From Marinobacter pelagius (GTDB lineage: Bacteria > Pseudomonadota > Gammaproteobacteria > Pseudomonadales > Oleiphilaceae): a DNA stretch of 64,000 nt. Made by a program: the position numbers and the translations under genes. The DNA lies in contig NZ_QNRO01000010.1 of the NCBI RefSeq assembly GCF_003315345.1, positions 62,001-126,000 of the forward strand. Direction: 5' to 3'. Numbering within the stretch: position 1 is the stretch's first letter; the number at the start of each line of letters is the position of its first letter. Under the pieces are notes generated by a model. The model did not search any database. It had not been told where the DNA came from and was given only the letters and a program-made list of their open reading frames with translations. Shown here piece after piece: positions 32,746 to 41,586 of the stretch.

Positions 32746-33732
32746 ATGGGTCTTCTGGTTGACGGCAAATGGCACGACAAGTGGTACGACACAGACAAGA
32801 CCGGCGGCAAATTCGAACGTGAAGCGGCCCGGTTCCGGAACTGGGTGACGGCAGACGGATCGCCGGGTCCCAGTGGTGAAGGTGGCTTCAAGGCAGAGAG
32901 CGGCCGGTATCACCTATATGTCTCGATGGCTTGCCCCTGGGCGCACCGGACACTGATCTTCCGCAAGCTCAAGGGGCTGGAGAAGCACATCTCCGTATCC
33001 GTGGTTCATCCGGACATGGTGGAGAACGGCTGGGAGTTCCGGCCCGATGATGATCAGCACAAGGATCACCTGCATAACTTCCGGTTCATGCACGAGGTCT
33101 ACACCAAGGCAGCCCCGGATTACACCGGTCGGGTGACCGTGCCCACCTTGTGGGACAAAGAGCGGGAAACCATCGCCAGCAACGAATCCGCCGAGATCAT
33201 CCGGATGTTCAATTCCGCCTTCAACGGTCTTGAGTGTGTCGATGCGGAGCTGGATTTCTACCCCGAATCACTGCGTCCGGAAATTGAGGAAGTGAACGAG
33301 AGGGTTTATCACACCGTCAACAACGGCGTGTACAAGGCCGGCTTCGCTACTGCCCAGGACAAGTACGAAGAGGCTTACCGAGCCTTGTTCGAATCCCTTG
33401 ATTGGCTCGAGGAGCGATTGTCACGGCAGCGTTACCTGGTCGGGGAGCAGTTGACCGAAGCCGACTGGCGCCTGTTCACCACCCTGATCCGGTTCGATGC
33501 GGTGTATTACAGCCACTTCAAATGCAACCGTCAGCCGATCCGGGAGTTCCCGAACCTGTCCGGCTACCTGAGGGACCTGTACCAGGCTCCGGGTGTGGCG
33601 GAGACGGTAGATATCGGGCAGATCAAGCAGCACTACTACGTGAGCCAGCGCACCATCAACCCGACGCAGATCGTGCCGGTAGGGCCGGAGCTGGATTTTG
33701 ACGCGCCCCACGGGCGAGCCAAACTCGGGTGA
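32746..33732 (+). CDS. Glutathionyl-hydroquinone reductase (YqjG/PcpF type, GST superfamily)
   Basis: Reduces glutathionyl-hydroquinones with glutathione, releasing the hydroquinone and GSSG. The 328-residue protein has the catalytic motif MACPWAHRT (Cys63), the family's N-terminal W/F-rich region and a C-terminal GST helical domain with QRYLVGEQLTEADWRLFTTLIRFD (catalytic surroundings; split motif). ATG 32746 with aaggag upstream is preferred over GTG 32731. It likely depends on the divergent LysR regulator. Two palindromic repeats follow the gene. Confidence 0.92.
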   Translation: MGLLVDGKWHDKWYDTDKTGGKFEREAARFRNWVTADGSPGPSGEGGFKAESGRYHLYVSMACPWAHRTLIFRKLKGLEKHISVSVVHPDMVENGWEFRPDDDQHKDHLHNFRFMHEVYTKAAPDYTGRVTVPTLWDKERETIASNESAEIIRMFNSAFNGLECVDAELDFYPESLRPEIEEVNERVYHTVNNGVYKAGFATAQDKYEEAYRALFESLDWLEERLSRQRYLVGEQLTEADWRLFTTLIRFDAVYYSHFKCNRQPIREFPNLSGYLRDLYQAPGVAETVDIGQIKQHYYVSQRTINPTQIVPVGPELDFDAPHGRAKLG

Positions 33733-33745
33733 TAGGGCCTAAGAC

Positions 33746-33775
33746 GGGGTCAGATGAAAGCTTTCATCTGACCCC
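33746..33775. repeat. 30-bp palindromic element, copy 10 (gatgaa subtype)
   Basis: A perfect palindrome 13 bases after the hydroquinone reductase stop, between convergent genes; it may act as a terminator hairpin. Confidence 0.95.
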
Positions 33776-33807
33776 AATTTCAAGTTTAACCCCAGGGGCC
33801 AACCTCA

Positions 33808-33837
33808 GGGGTCTGATGAACACTTTCATCTGACCCC
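33808..33837. repeat. 30-bp palindromic element, copy 11 (gatgaa subtype)
   Basis: ggggtctgatgaa arm with complementary right arm and an altered centre. It lies 32 bases after copy 10 and 14 bases from the ispB stop. Confidence 0.9.
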
Positions 33838-33851
33838 ATGCTCGCGCCGGA

Positions 33852-34820
33852 TCAATTCACCCGAGCAACAGCAACCTCGGTCAACAACTCCAGCGCCTCA
33901 CGGTGCCCCGAGCTCTCCAGACCATCCAGACAAGCCCTCGCCAACTCCGCCTGCTCCCGCGCCTTCGTCATGGTGTACTCAATCGCACCAGACTCCTGCA
34001 CGATCTTGAGAATCGCCGGCAAATCATCCAGCCCGCCCTTGCGAATCGCCTGACGGATCAGCTGCCGCTCCTCGTCACTGCCTTTGGCCATGGCATAAAT
34101 CAGCGGCAGGGTGGTCTTGCCCTCAGCCAGATCATCACCAACGTTCTTGCCCATGGCTTCCGCATCACCCTGGTAGTCGAGCACATCATCCACCAACTGG
34201 AACGCCAACCCCAGGTGCTTGCCATAATCCCGCAACGCCTTCTCCCGGCTCTCATCCGCGCCGGCCAGCAGGGCTCCGGTGTGGGAGGCGGCCTCGAACA
34301 GCATGGCGGTCTTGTTGTGGATGACCTTCATGTACTGGTTTTCGGTGAGATCCGGGTTTTTCACGTTCATCAGCTGCATCACTTCGCCCTCGGCAATTAC
34401 GGCCGTGGCGTGGGACAGTACATCCATGATGGCAAGGCTTTTCAGCTCCACCATCATCTCGAACGCACGGGCATAGAGGAAATCACCGACCAGCACGCTC
34501 GGCGCGTTGCCCCACTTGGCGTTGGCGGTGCTGCGGCCCCGGCGCAGGTCGGAGGTATCGACCACGTCATCATGGAGCAGGGTGGCGGTGTGCAGGAACT
34601 CGATCACGGCGGCGAGCTTGAGGTGATCGTCCTCGCCGTAGCCCAGCGCGCGGCTGGAGAGCAGGACCAACAGGGGCCTGAGCCGTTTTCCGCCGCTTTC
34701 AATGATGTATTGGGCGATTTTCTCCACCAGGGGGACGTCCGAGGCAAGCCGCTGGATGATCAGGTCATTGACGCGGCTGAAGTCATCCGCCACGGTGTCG
34801 TAGATACGCTGGGCTGTCAT
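33852..34820 (-). CDS. ispB: Octaprenyl/polyprenyl diphosphate synthase
   Basis: Trans-prenyltransferase making the side chain of ubiquinone/menaquinone. The 322-residue protein (MTAQRIYDTVADDFSRVN) has the first aspartate-rich motif HDDVVDTSDLRRG (aspartates from 84) and the second DDVLDYQGD near residue 210, plus GGKRLRPLL near the N-terminus. The open frame extends upstream to 34877, but ATG 34820 matches the family. It is divergent from rplU, as in E. coli and Pseudomonas. Chain length cannot be read from sequence. Confidence 0.94.
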   Translation of the reverse strand: MTAQRIYDTVADDFSRVNDLIIQRLASDVPLVEKIAQYIIESGGKRLRPLLVLLSSRALGYGEDDHLKLAAVIEFLHTATLLHDDVVDTSDLRRGRSTANAKWGNAPSVLVGDFLYARAFEMMVELKSLAIMDVLSHATAVIAEGEVMQLMNVKNPDLTENQYMKVIHNKTAMLFEAASHTGALLAGADESREKALRDYGKHLGLAFQLVDDVLDYQGDAEAMGKNVGDDLAEGKTTLPLIYAMAKGSDEERQLIRQAIRKGGLDDLPAILKIVQESGAIEYTMTKAREQAELARACLDGLESSGHREALELLTEVAVARVN

Positions 34821-34914
34821 GGGGCTTGAGGGTCCCTTGCTGGTGTTTCTGTTGATATTTCGGGCAGGTCGCCGCAATGCTAGGTATTGCCGGGTATGGT
34901 GTCAACGTTAAGAC

Positions 34915-34944
34915 GGGGTCAGAAGAAAGCTTTCTTCTGACCCC
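34915..34944. repeat. 30-bp palindromic element, copy 12 (gaagaa subtype)
   Basis: A perfect palindrome with the gaagaaag arm, in the divergent ispB-rplU region. Confidence 0.95.
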
Positions 34945-34962
34945 AAGTTTGACCTGGCCTCA

Positions 34963-34992
34963 GGGGTCTGATGAAAGCCTTCATCTGACCCC
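34963..34992. repeat. 30-bp palindromic element, copy 13 (gatgaa subtype)
   Basis: ggggtctgatgaaag arm; 18 bases after copy 12 and 22 bases upstream of the rplU -35 box. Confidence 0.9.
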
Positions 34993-35014
34993 GTCTTCAT
35001 GCCCCACTCCAGAC

Positions 35015-35043
35015 TTGCCTGTCTCCCCATCTTCCCGTATAAT
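35015..35043 (+). promoter_or_regulatory. Sigma-70 promoter for rplU-rpmA
   Basis: TTGCCT (35015-35020) and TATAAT (35038-35043) are separated by 17 bases, a strong promoter. It gives a leader of about 100 bases before rplU. Confidence 0.75.
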
Positions 35044-35067
35044 CACGCGCCCAACTCATCCCAACCT

Positions 35068-35097
35068 GCGCTCCCTGCTATAGGGTTGCCAGAGCGC
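35068..35097 (+). promoter_or_regulatory. Hairpin in the rplU leader
   Basis: gcgctccct (35068-35076) pairs with aggg (35082-35085) and agcgc (35093-35097), forming a bulged stem in the 5' leader between the promoter and rplU. A ribosomal-protein autoregulatory role is possible but unproven. Confidence 0.35.
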
Positions 35098-35153
35098 TTC
35101 CCTTAGAACCAGGTGGATAAGAGCAGGGATGGGTCAATCGCGGAGACTAGTGA

Positions 35154-35465
35154 ATGTACGCAGTTATTGTTAGCGGTGGTAAGCAGCACCGTGTAAAGGA
35201 AGGCGAAACTCTGAAGCTGGAAAAGCTGGAAGTTGAAACCGGTGGCACCGTCGATTTCGATCGTGTTCTGCTGGTAGCCGATGGCGACAACGTTAAAGTT
35301 GGCGCTCCGGTAGTAGACGGCGCCAAGGTTACCGCTGAAGTGGTCAGCCACGGCCGTCACGACAAGGTTCAGATCATCAAGTTCCGTCGTCGTAAGCATC
35401 ACATGAAGCGTCAGGGCCACCGTCAGTGGTTTACTGAAGTCAAGATCACGGGTATCAAGGGCTGA
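35154..35465 (+). CDS. rplU: Ribosomal protein L21
   Basis: 50S subunit protein of 103 residues, the usual length. It starts [14 protein letters not shown] and carries the RNA-binding motif [20 protein letters not shown] near residues 66-85, written here as two conserved blocks. First gene of rplU-rpmA. Confidence 0.97.
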   Translation: MYAVIVSGGKQHRVKEGETLKLEKLEVETGGTVDFDRVLLVADGDNVKVGAPVVDGAKVTAEVVSHGRHDKVQIIKFRRRKHHMKRQGHRQWFTEVKITGIKG

Positions 35466-35501
35466 GGCTCTCGAATTACCCCTTAAATAAGGAGGCTGGT
35501 A

Positions 35502-35762
35502 ATGGCTCATAAAAAGGCAGCAGGTAGTACCCGTAACGGTCGCGATTCCGAGTCGAAACGACTTGGTGTGAAGCGCTTTGGCGGTGAGACCGTATCTGCA
35601 GGCAGCATCATCATCCGTCAGCGTGGCACTCGTTTCCACGCTGGTAGCAATGTTGGCATTGGCAAGGACCACACCCTGTTTGCGAAAGCAGACGGCCAGG
35701 TGAAGTTCGAAACCAAAGGCCCGCAGAGCCGTAAGTTCGTGAGCATCGTTCCGGCTGCGTAA
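35502..35762 (+). CDS. rpmA: Ribosomal protein L27
   Basis: 50S protein near the peptidyl transferase centre. The 86-residue protein starts [20 protein letters not shown] and contains [10 protein letters not shown] and [12 protein letters not shown]. It has no cleavable N-terminal extension of the Firmicutes type. A strong aaggagg ribosome-binding site precedes the ATG. Confidence 0.97.
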   Translation: MAHKKAAGSTRNGRDSESKRLGVKRFGGETVSAGSIIIRQRGTRFHAGSNVGIGKDHTLFAKADGQVKFETKGPQSRKFVSIVPAA

Positions 35763-35776
35763 GCAGCGGCGATCCG

Positions 35777-35790
35777 GTTCTGCAGAACCT
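35777..35790. promoter_or_regulatory. Perfect 14-base palindrome ggttctgcagaacc
   Basis: It lies immediately 5' of a candidate promoter (TTGGAT 35791-35796, 16-base spacer, TATAGT 35813-35818) in the rpmA-obgE gap. It could be a repressor site for that promoter or a chance palindrome. Confidence 0.35.
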
Positions 35791-37101
<1,311 letters not shown>

Positions 37102-37136
37102 ACCGACAACACCATCAAGAGACTGACTCACGCATC

Positions 37137-38261
37137 ATGAGTGAACGTGCCCAGTTGCGCCAGGCCCGCCGCCTGGTCATCAAAATCGGAAGTGCCCTGC
37201 TGACCAATGACGGCAAGGGGCTTGATGAGGTGGCCCTGGAGCTCTGGGTGGATCAGATTGCCGGTCTGATTGCCGATGGTGTCGAGGTGGTTATCGTCTC
37301 GTCCGGTGCGGTGGCAGTGGGTATGAGCCGGCTAGGCTGGGTGAAACGCCCGGACCAGCTGCACGAGCTGCAGGCTGCCGCCGCGGTCGGGCAAATGGGG
37401 TTGGTGCAGTCCTGGGAAGCTCAGTTCAAGCGACACGATATCCATACCGCCCAGATCCTGCTTACCCACGACGACCTGTCTGACCGCAAGCGCTACCTCA
37501 ATGGCCGCAGTACGCTCCGTGCTTTGCTGGATGTCGGCGTCATTCCCATCGTCAACGAGAACGACACCGTGGTCACTGACGAAATCCGTTTCGGTGACAA
37601 CGACACTCTCGGTGCTCTGGTGGCAAATCTGATCGAGGCGGACGGGCTGATCATTCTCACCGATCAGCTCGGTCTGTTTGACAAGGATCCCCGTAAGCAT
37701 GAGGACGCCAGCCTGGTTGCCGAGCGCAAGGCCAGTGATCACGAGTTGGATGCCATGGCCGGTGGTGGTGCTGGCGCTTTGGGTCGGGGCGGTATGCAGA
37801 CCAAGCTGCGGGCGGCGCGATTGGCGGCTCGTTCCGGTGCTTTCACGGTAATTGTTGGTGGTCGGATCGAAGGTGTGATGACCCGGCTGCGCCAGGGTGA
37901 TGTGATTGGTACCTTGCTGTTACCAGAGCAGGGCAGGGTGGCCGCGCGCAAGCAGTGGATTGCTGGGCACCTGCAGACCCGTGGCAAGCTGACCCTGGAC
38001 GAGGGCGCGGTGCGGGTATTGTGTCTGGGTGGTCGCAGTCTTCTGCCGGTGGGTGTGAAGAGTGTCAGCGGGCAGTTCCGGCGTGGTGAGATGGTGTCCT
38101 GTGTCGATGAAAGCGGCCGGGAGGTTGCCCGTGGGCTGGTGAACTACGATGCCGACGAGGCGCGTGCCATTGCTGGTCGCCCCAGTCAGCGGATCACCGA
38201 AGTGCTTGGCTATGTCTCTGATGATGAAATGATTCACCGGGATAATCTGGTTATCATCTGA
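37137..38261 (+). CDS. proB: Glutamate 5-kinase
   Basis: Phosphorylates glutamate in the first step of proline synthesis, the point of feedback inhibition. The 374-residue protein has an amino-acid-kinase domain ([27 protein letters not shown]) and a C-terminal PUA domain (about 280-370), as in E. coli ProB. The obgE-proB order matches Pseudomonas. Followed by a bidirectional terminator. Confidence 0.95.
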   Translation: MSERAQLRQARRLVIKIGSALLTNDGKGLDEVALELWVDQIAGLIADGVEVVIVSSGAVAVGMSRLGWVKRPDQLHELQAAAAVGQMGLVQSWEAQFKRHDIHTAQILLTHDDLSDRKRYLNGRSTLRALLDVGVIPIVNENDTVVTDEIRFGDNDTLGALVANLIEADGLIILTDQLGLFDKDPRKHEDASLVAERKASDHELDAMAGGGAGALGRGGMQTKLRAARLAARSGAFTVIVGGRIEGVMTRLRQGDVIGTLLLPEQGRVAARKQWIAGHLQTRGKLTLDEGAVRVLCLGGRSLLPVGVKSVSGQFRRGEMVSCVDESGREVARGLVNYDADEARAIAGRPSQRITEVLGYVSDDEMIHRDNLVII

Positions 38262-38292
38262 TTTTTCACTTCCTTGGCTTTCATTCAGGCAC

Positions 38293-38322
38293 AAAAAAAC
38301 CGGCTCGAAAGCCGGTTTTTTT
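38293..38322. terminator. Bidirectional intrinsic terminator between proB and rpsT
   Basis: aaccggct (38298-38305) and agccggtt (38310-38317) with a CGAA loop, A run before and T run after. It serves both convergent genes. Confidence 0.9.
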
Positions 38323-38338
38323 CCGCTCTGGAGATCGC

Positions 38339-38608
38339 TTACGCGCTCTTCAGTGCCTTGATCTTGGCATTCAGGCGAGCCTTGTGACGGGCTACCTTGC
38401 TCTTGGCGAAGATGCCTTTGTTGACCATGCTGTCCATAACAGGCTGTGCCTGCTGGAAAGCGGCCTGGGCTTCTTCGTAGTTGCCAGCTTCAATCTTGGC
38501 CTGGACCTTCTTCATGTAGGTACGCGCCATGGAACGCAGGCTGGCGTTGTGCTTGCGGTTCTTCTCGTTCTGACGAGCGCGCTTTTTGGCTTGCGGGGAA
38601 TTTGCCAC
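38339..38608 (-). CDS. rpsT: Ribosomal protein S20
   Basis: 30S primary binding protein of 89 residues: MANSPQAKKRARQNEKNRKHN start, helical and lysine-rich, with the C-terminal ARHKARLNAKIKAL segment. Usual length. It has its own strong promoter upstream on the reverse strand. Confidence 0.97.
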   Translation of the reverse strand: MANSPQAKKRARQNEKNRKHNASLRSMARTYMKKVQAKIEAGNYEEAQAAFQQAQPVMDSMVNKGIFAKSKVARHKARLNAKIKALKSA

Positions 38609-38722
38609 CGTAAAACTCCTGAAAATCTGAAATTCGTTACTGAATGAACTCGAGTGAATTCATGATGAATTCGTACATCGCAGGCGCGCCAACAACCAGC
38701 GCGTCGAAATAAATGACGCGGA

Positions 38723-38751
38723 ACTATGCCGCTGAACTCCCGAAATGTCAA
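38723..38751 (-). promoter_or_regulatory. Strong sigma-70 promoter for rpsT
   Basis: Read on the reverse strand: TTGACA (38751-38746), 17-base spacer, CATAGT (38728-38723). It sits about 115 bases upstream of the rpsT start, leaving a substantial leader. The rest of the 278-base rpsT-murJ gap must also hold the murJ promoter, which I could not place. Confidence 0.75.
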
Positions 38752-38886
38752 GACTAAAACCCATTTCATGCGCTGTTGCCGCGGCCCTGTGCTAAACTCG
38801 CCGCTCGCTGACCGGAGCTGTACAGGCGTTCCGCCCGTGTGCGTAATTTCCGGTATAAACGGACCCTTTAGCTGAACAGAGCCAGA

Positions 38887-40467
38887 ATGTCGTCGGAACC
38901 GGATTCCTCTGCCCCCAAAACCCCCGAGGTCGCCTCCCCCGGATTGCTCCGTTCCTCCGGTGTGGTCGGGGTGATGACCATGTTGTCCCGGGTGCTGGGG
39001 CTGGTCCGGGATATGGTGATTGCCCGTTACTTCGGCGCGGGCGCCGGCGCAGATGCCTTCTTCGTCGCGTTCAAGATCCCCAACTTCCTGCGGCGCCTGT
39101 TCGCCGAGGGGGCGTTCTCGCAGGCGTTTGTGCCGGTTTTGTCCTCGTATCGAGAGACTCAGGACATTTCCGAGGTGAAGCGGTTGGTGAGTGCGGTGGC
39201 CGGTTCCCTGGGGCTGGTGTTGCTGGGCGTCACTCTGGTAGCCATGCTCGGCTCGCCGGTACTGACCGCGATATTTGCCCCGGGCTTCCTGGATGATGAT
39301 GTGAAGTTTGCGCTGACCAGCGACATGCTCCGCATCACGTTTCCTTATCTTTTGCTGATTTCGTTAACAGCTTTTGCCGGCGGCATCCTCAACAGCTACG
39401 ACCGCTTCGCGGTGCCGGCCTTCACGCCGGTGCTCCTGAACCTGGCGATGATCGGCGCGGCAATCTGGCTATCCCCGGTGATGTCCGAGCCAGTCATGGC
39501 GCTGGCCTGGGGCGTGTTCATCGCCGGTGCGCTACAACTGTTCTTCCAGTTGCCCTTCCTGATGCAGCTCGGGCTGATGCCCCGCCCGAAGGTGGATTAC
39601 CGGCACGAGGGGGTGCGGAGGATTCTCAAGCTGATGGCGCCGGCGCTGTTTGGCGTCTCGGTCAGCCAGATCAACCTGTTGCTCGATACCGTGCTGGCGT
39701 CGTTCCTGCAGACCGGCAGTGTCTCCTGGCTTTATTACTCGGACCGGCTGTCCGAGCTGCCCCTGGGCGTTTTCGGGATCGCCATTGCCACCGTTATCCT
39801 GCCGAGTCTGTCCCGCAAGCACGCCGCCGCCTCCGCGGACCAGTTTGCGGCGACCCTGGATTGGGCGGTGCGGGCGGTCCTTCTGATCGGTTTACCCGCG
39901 GCGTTGGCGCTGGCGCTTCTGGCCGAGCCACTGATCGCCACTTTGTTCCATTACGGCGAAGTGACCGACCGGGATGTCGCCATGTCCGCCCAGAGCCTGC
40001 GGGCCTATTCGGCCGGTCTGCTGGCGTTCATGCTGATCAAGGTGCTGGCGCCGGGCTTCTTCGCCCGGGAAGATACCGCAACGCCGGTAAAGATCGGGGT
40101 CATCGCCATGGTGGCCAACATGGCCTTTAATCTGGCGCTGATTGTGCCGCTGGCCCATGCCGGACTGGCCCTGGCGACGTCATTGTCCGCCTGGCTCAAC
40201 GGTTTCCTGCTCTGGAGAGGCCTGCGCAAGGAAGGTGCCTGGCGGAGCCAGCCGGGCTGGCCGGTCTTCCTGGCGCGACTGCTGTTTGCCAACGCCGCAC
40301 TGGCGGCGATCATCCTCTGGCTCAAGGCGCCGGTGGCAGACTGGCTTGCCGCCGGGGGCCTGGTTCGGGCTCGAGACATGGCGATTCTTGTGGGCGCCGG
40401 CGTCGGGGTGTATTTCGTCGCGTTGGCGGTAGCAGGTGTCCGGGTAAGACATTTTCGCCAGAGGTAA
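38887..40467 (+). CDS. murJ: Lipid II flippase MurJ
   Basis: Inner-membrane MOP-superfamily transporter that flips the peptidoglycan precursor lipid II to the periplasm. The 526-residue protein is strongly hydrophobic with about 14 predicted membrane segments. It carries the MurJ motifs RVLGLVRDMVIARYFGAG near the N-terminus and PNFLRRLFAEGAFSQAFVP. The rpsT/murJ/ribF/ileS/lspA order is conserved. Confidence 0.95.
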   Translation: MSSEPDSSAPKTPEVASPGLLRSSGVVGVMTMLSRVLGLVRDMVIARYFGAGAGADAFFVAFKIPNFLRRLFAEGAFSQAFVPVLSSYRETQDISEVKRLVSAVAGSLGLVLLGVTLVAMLGSPVLTAIFAPGFLDDDVKFALTSDMLRITFPYLLLISLTAFAGGILNSYDRFAVPAFTPVLLNLAMIGAAIWLSPVMSEPVMALAWGVFIAGALQLFFQLPFLMQLGLMPRPKVDYRHEGVRRILKLMAPALFGVSVSQINLLLDTVLASFLQTGSVSWLYYSDRLSELPLGVFGIAIATVILPSLSRKHAAASADQFAATLDWAVRAVLLIGLPAALALALLAEPLIATLFHYGEVTDRDVAMSAQSLRAYSAGLLAFMLIKVLAPGFFAREDTATPVKIGVIAMVANMAFNLALIVPLAHAGLALATSLSAWLNGFLLWRGLRKEGAWRSQPGWPVFLARLLFANAALAAIILWLKAPVADWLAAGGLVRARDMAILVGAGVGVYFVALAVAGVRVRHFRQR

Positions 40468-40549
40468 GGTATAATCGCGCGTTTTCTCACCAGTGCTCCT
40501 GTCGCGCAGGAGCGTTGAAAGCCAGCTGGCAACTGAAGGTTCGCATTGC

Positions 40550-41521
40550 ATGCGTCTGATTCGAGGCCTGACCAACCTGAAGCTGCTCTCGCGCCGGGCG
40601 GATTCGCCGTTGGCGCAGGGGTGTGTGGCAACCATTGGTAACTTTGATGGTGTTCACCTGGGCCACAAGACCATTATCGATCAGGTCCGGAGCAAGGCCC
40701 GGGAGCTGGGCGTGCCTTCGTTGGTGATGGTGTTCGAGCCCCAGCCCCGTGAATTTTTCCAGGGCGAGGAGGCACCCCCGCGTTTGATGGGATTCCGCCA
40801 GAAGTTTGAAGCTTTGTTGGCTGAAGGTATCGATATCGTTCTGTGCCTGCGGTTCAACCAGGCCTTTCGCAGCTATTCCGCCATGGGCTTCATCGAGGAT
40901 GTTCTGATCGAAGGCCTCGGCGTTCGCCACCTGGTGGTCGGAGACGATTTCCGTTTTGGCTGCGATCGCGCCGGCGACTTTGGGTTGCTGCAGAAAGTCG
41001 GGCAGGACTCGGGGTTTACCGTCGAGAACACCCGAACGGTGACCCTGGATGGTGAGCGAGTGAGCAGTACCCGTGTCCGTGACCAGCTCACCGTCAATGG
41101 TCTGGAAAAAGCGGAAGTGCTGCTCGGTCATCCGTACCGTATCCGGGGACGAGTGGTTTACGGGCGCCAACTGGGCCGACAGATCGGTGCGCCCACCGCC
41201 AATATCCTGCTGCACCGGATGCCCGCCTTGCGCGGCGTTTACGTGGTGAGCGGCAGGCTCGACGATGGCAGCGTTTACGATGGCGTGGCCAACATCGGTA
41301 TCCGGCCAACGGTGGACGGCAAACGGCCGTCACTGGAAGTGCACCTGTTTGACTTTGCTGGCACACTTTATGGCCAGCATCTGGAAGTCGTCTTCCGCCA
41401 CGGCCTGCGGGACGAAGAGAAATTTGATTCCGTAGACGCCCTGAAAGACCAGATCGCGCGGGACATGGACAACGCCCGGGCCTGGCTCCGGGCCCACGGT
41501 TCGGCCCGCAGCACGCATTGA
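40550..41521 (+). CDS. ribF: Bifunctional riboflavin kinase/FAD synthetase
   Basis: Converts riboflavin to FMN and FMN to FAD. From ATG 40550 the protein is 323 residues. It has an N-terminal nucleotidyltransferase domain (TIGNFDGVHLGHK) and a C-terminal riboflavin kinase domain (GRQIGAPTANI, GVANIGIRPTVDG, EVHLFDF). The open frame upstream to 40493 is not conserved. Confidence 0.95.
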   Translation: MRLIRGLTNLKLLSRRADSPLAQGCVATIGNFDGVHLGHKTIIDQVRSKARELGVPSLVMVFEPQPREFFQGEEAPPRLMGFRQKFEALLAEGIDIVLCLRFNQAFRSYSAMGFIEDVLIEGLGVRHLVVGDDFRFGCDRAGDFGLLQKVGQDSGFTVENTRTVTLDGERVSSTRVRDQLTVNGLEKAEVLLGHPYRIRGRVVYGRQLGRQIGAPTANILLHRMPALRGVYVVSGRLDDGSVYDGVANIGIRPTVDGKRPSLEVHLFDFAGTLYGQHLEVVFRHGLRDEEKFDSVDALKDQIARDMDNARAWLRAHGSARSTH

Positions 41522-41586
41522 AAGCACGGGCACGAACCCCAAAAGTTTACTGACCAACACTGACCAGAAGAGTACGCACAGAAACC

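Noticed and set aside
16952..34992. CRISPR array
   Set aside because: Thirteen 30-base repeats exist, but they are palindromic, scattered over 18 kb between genes and lack regular unique spacers and cas genes.
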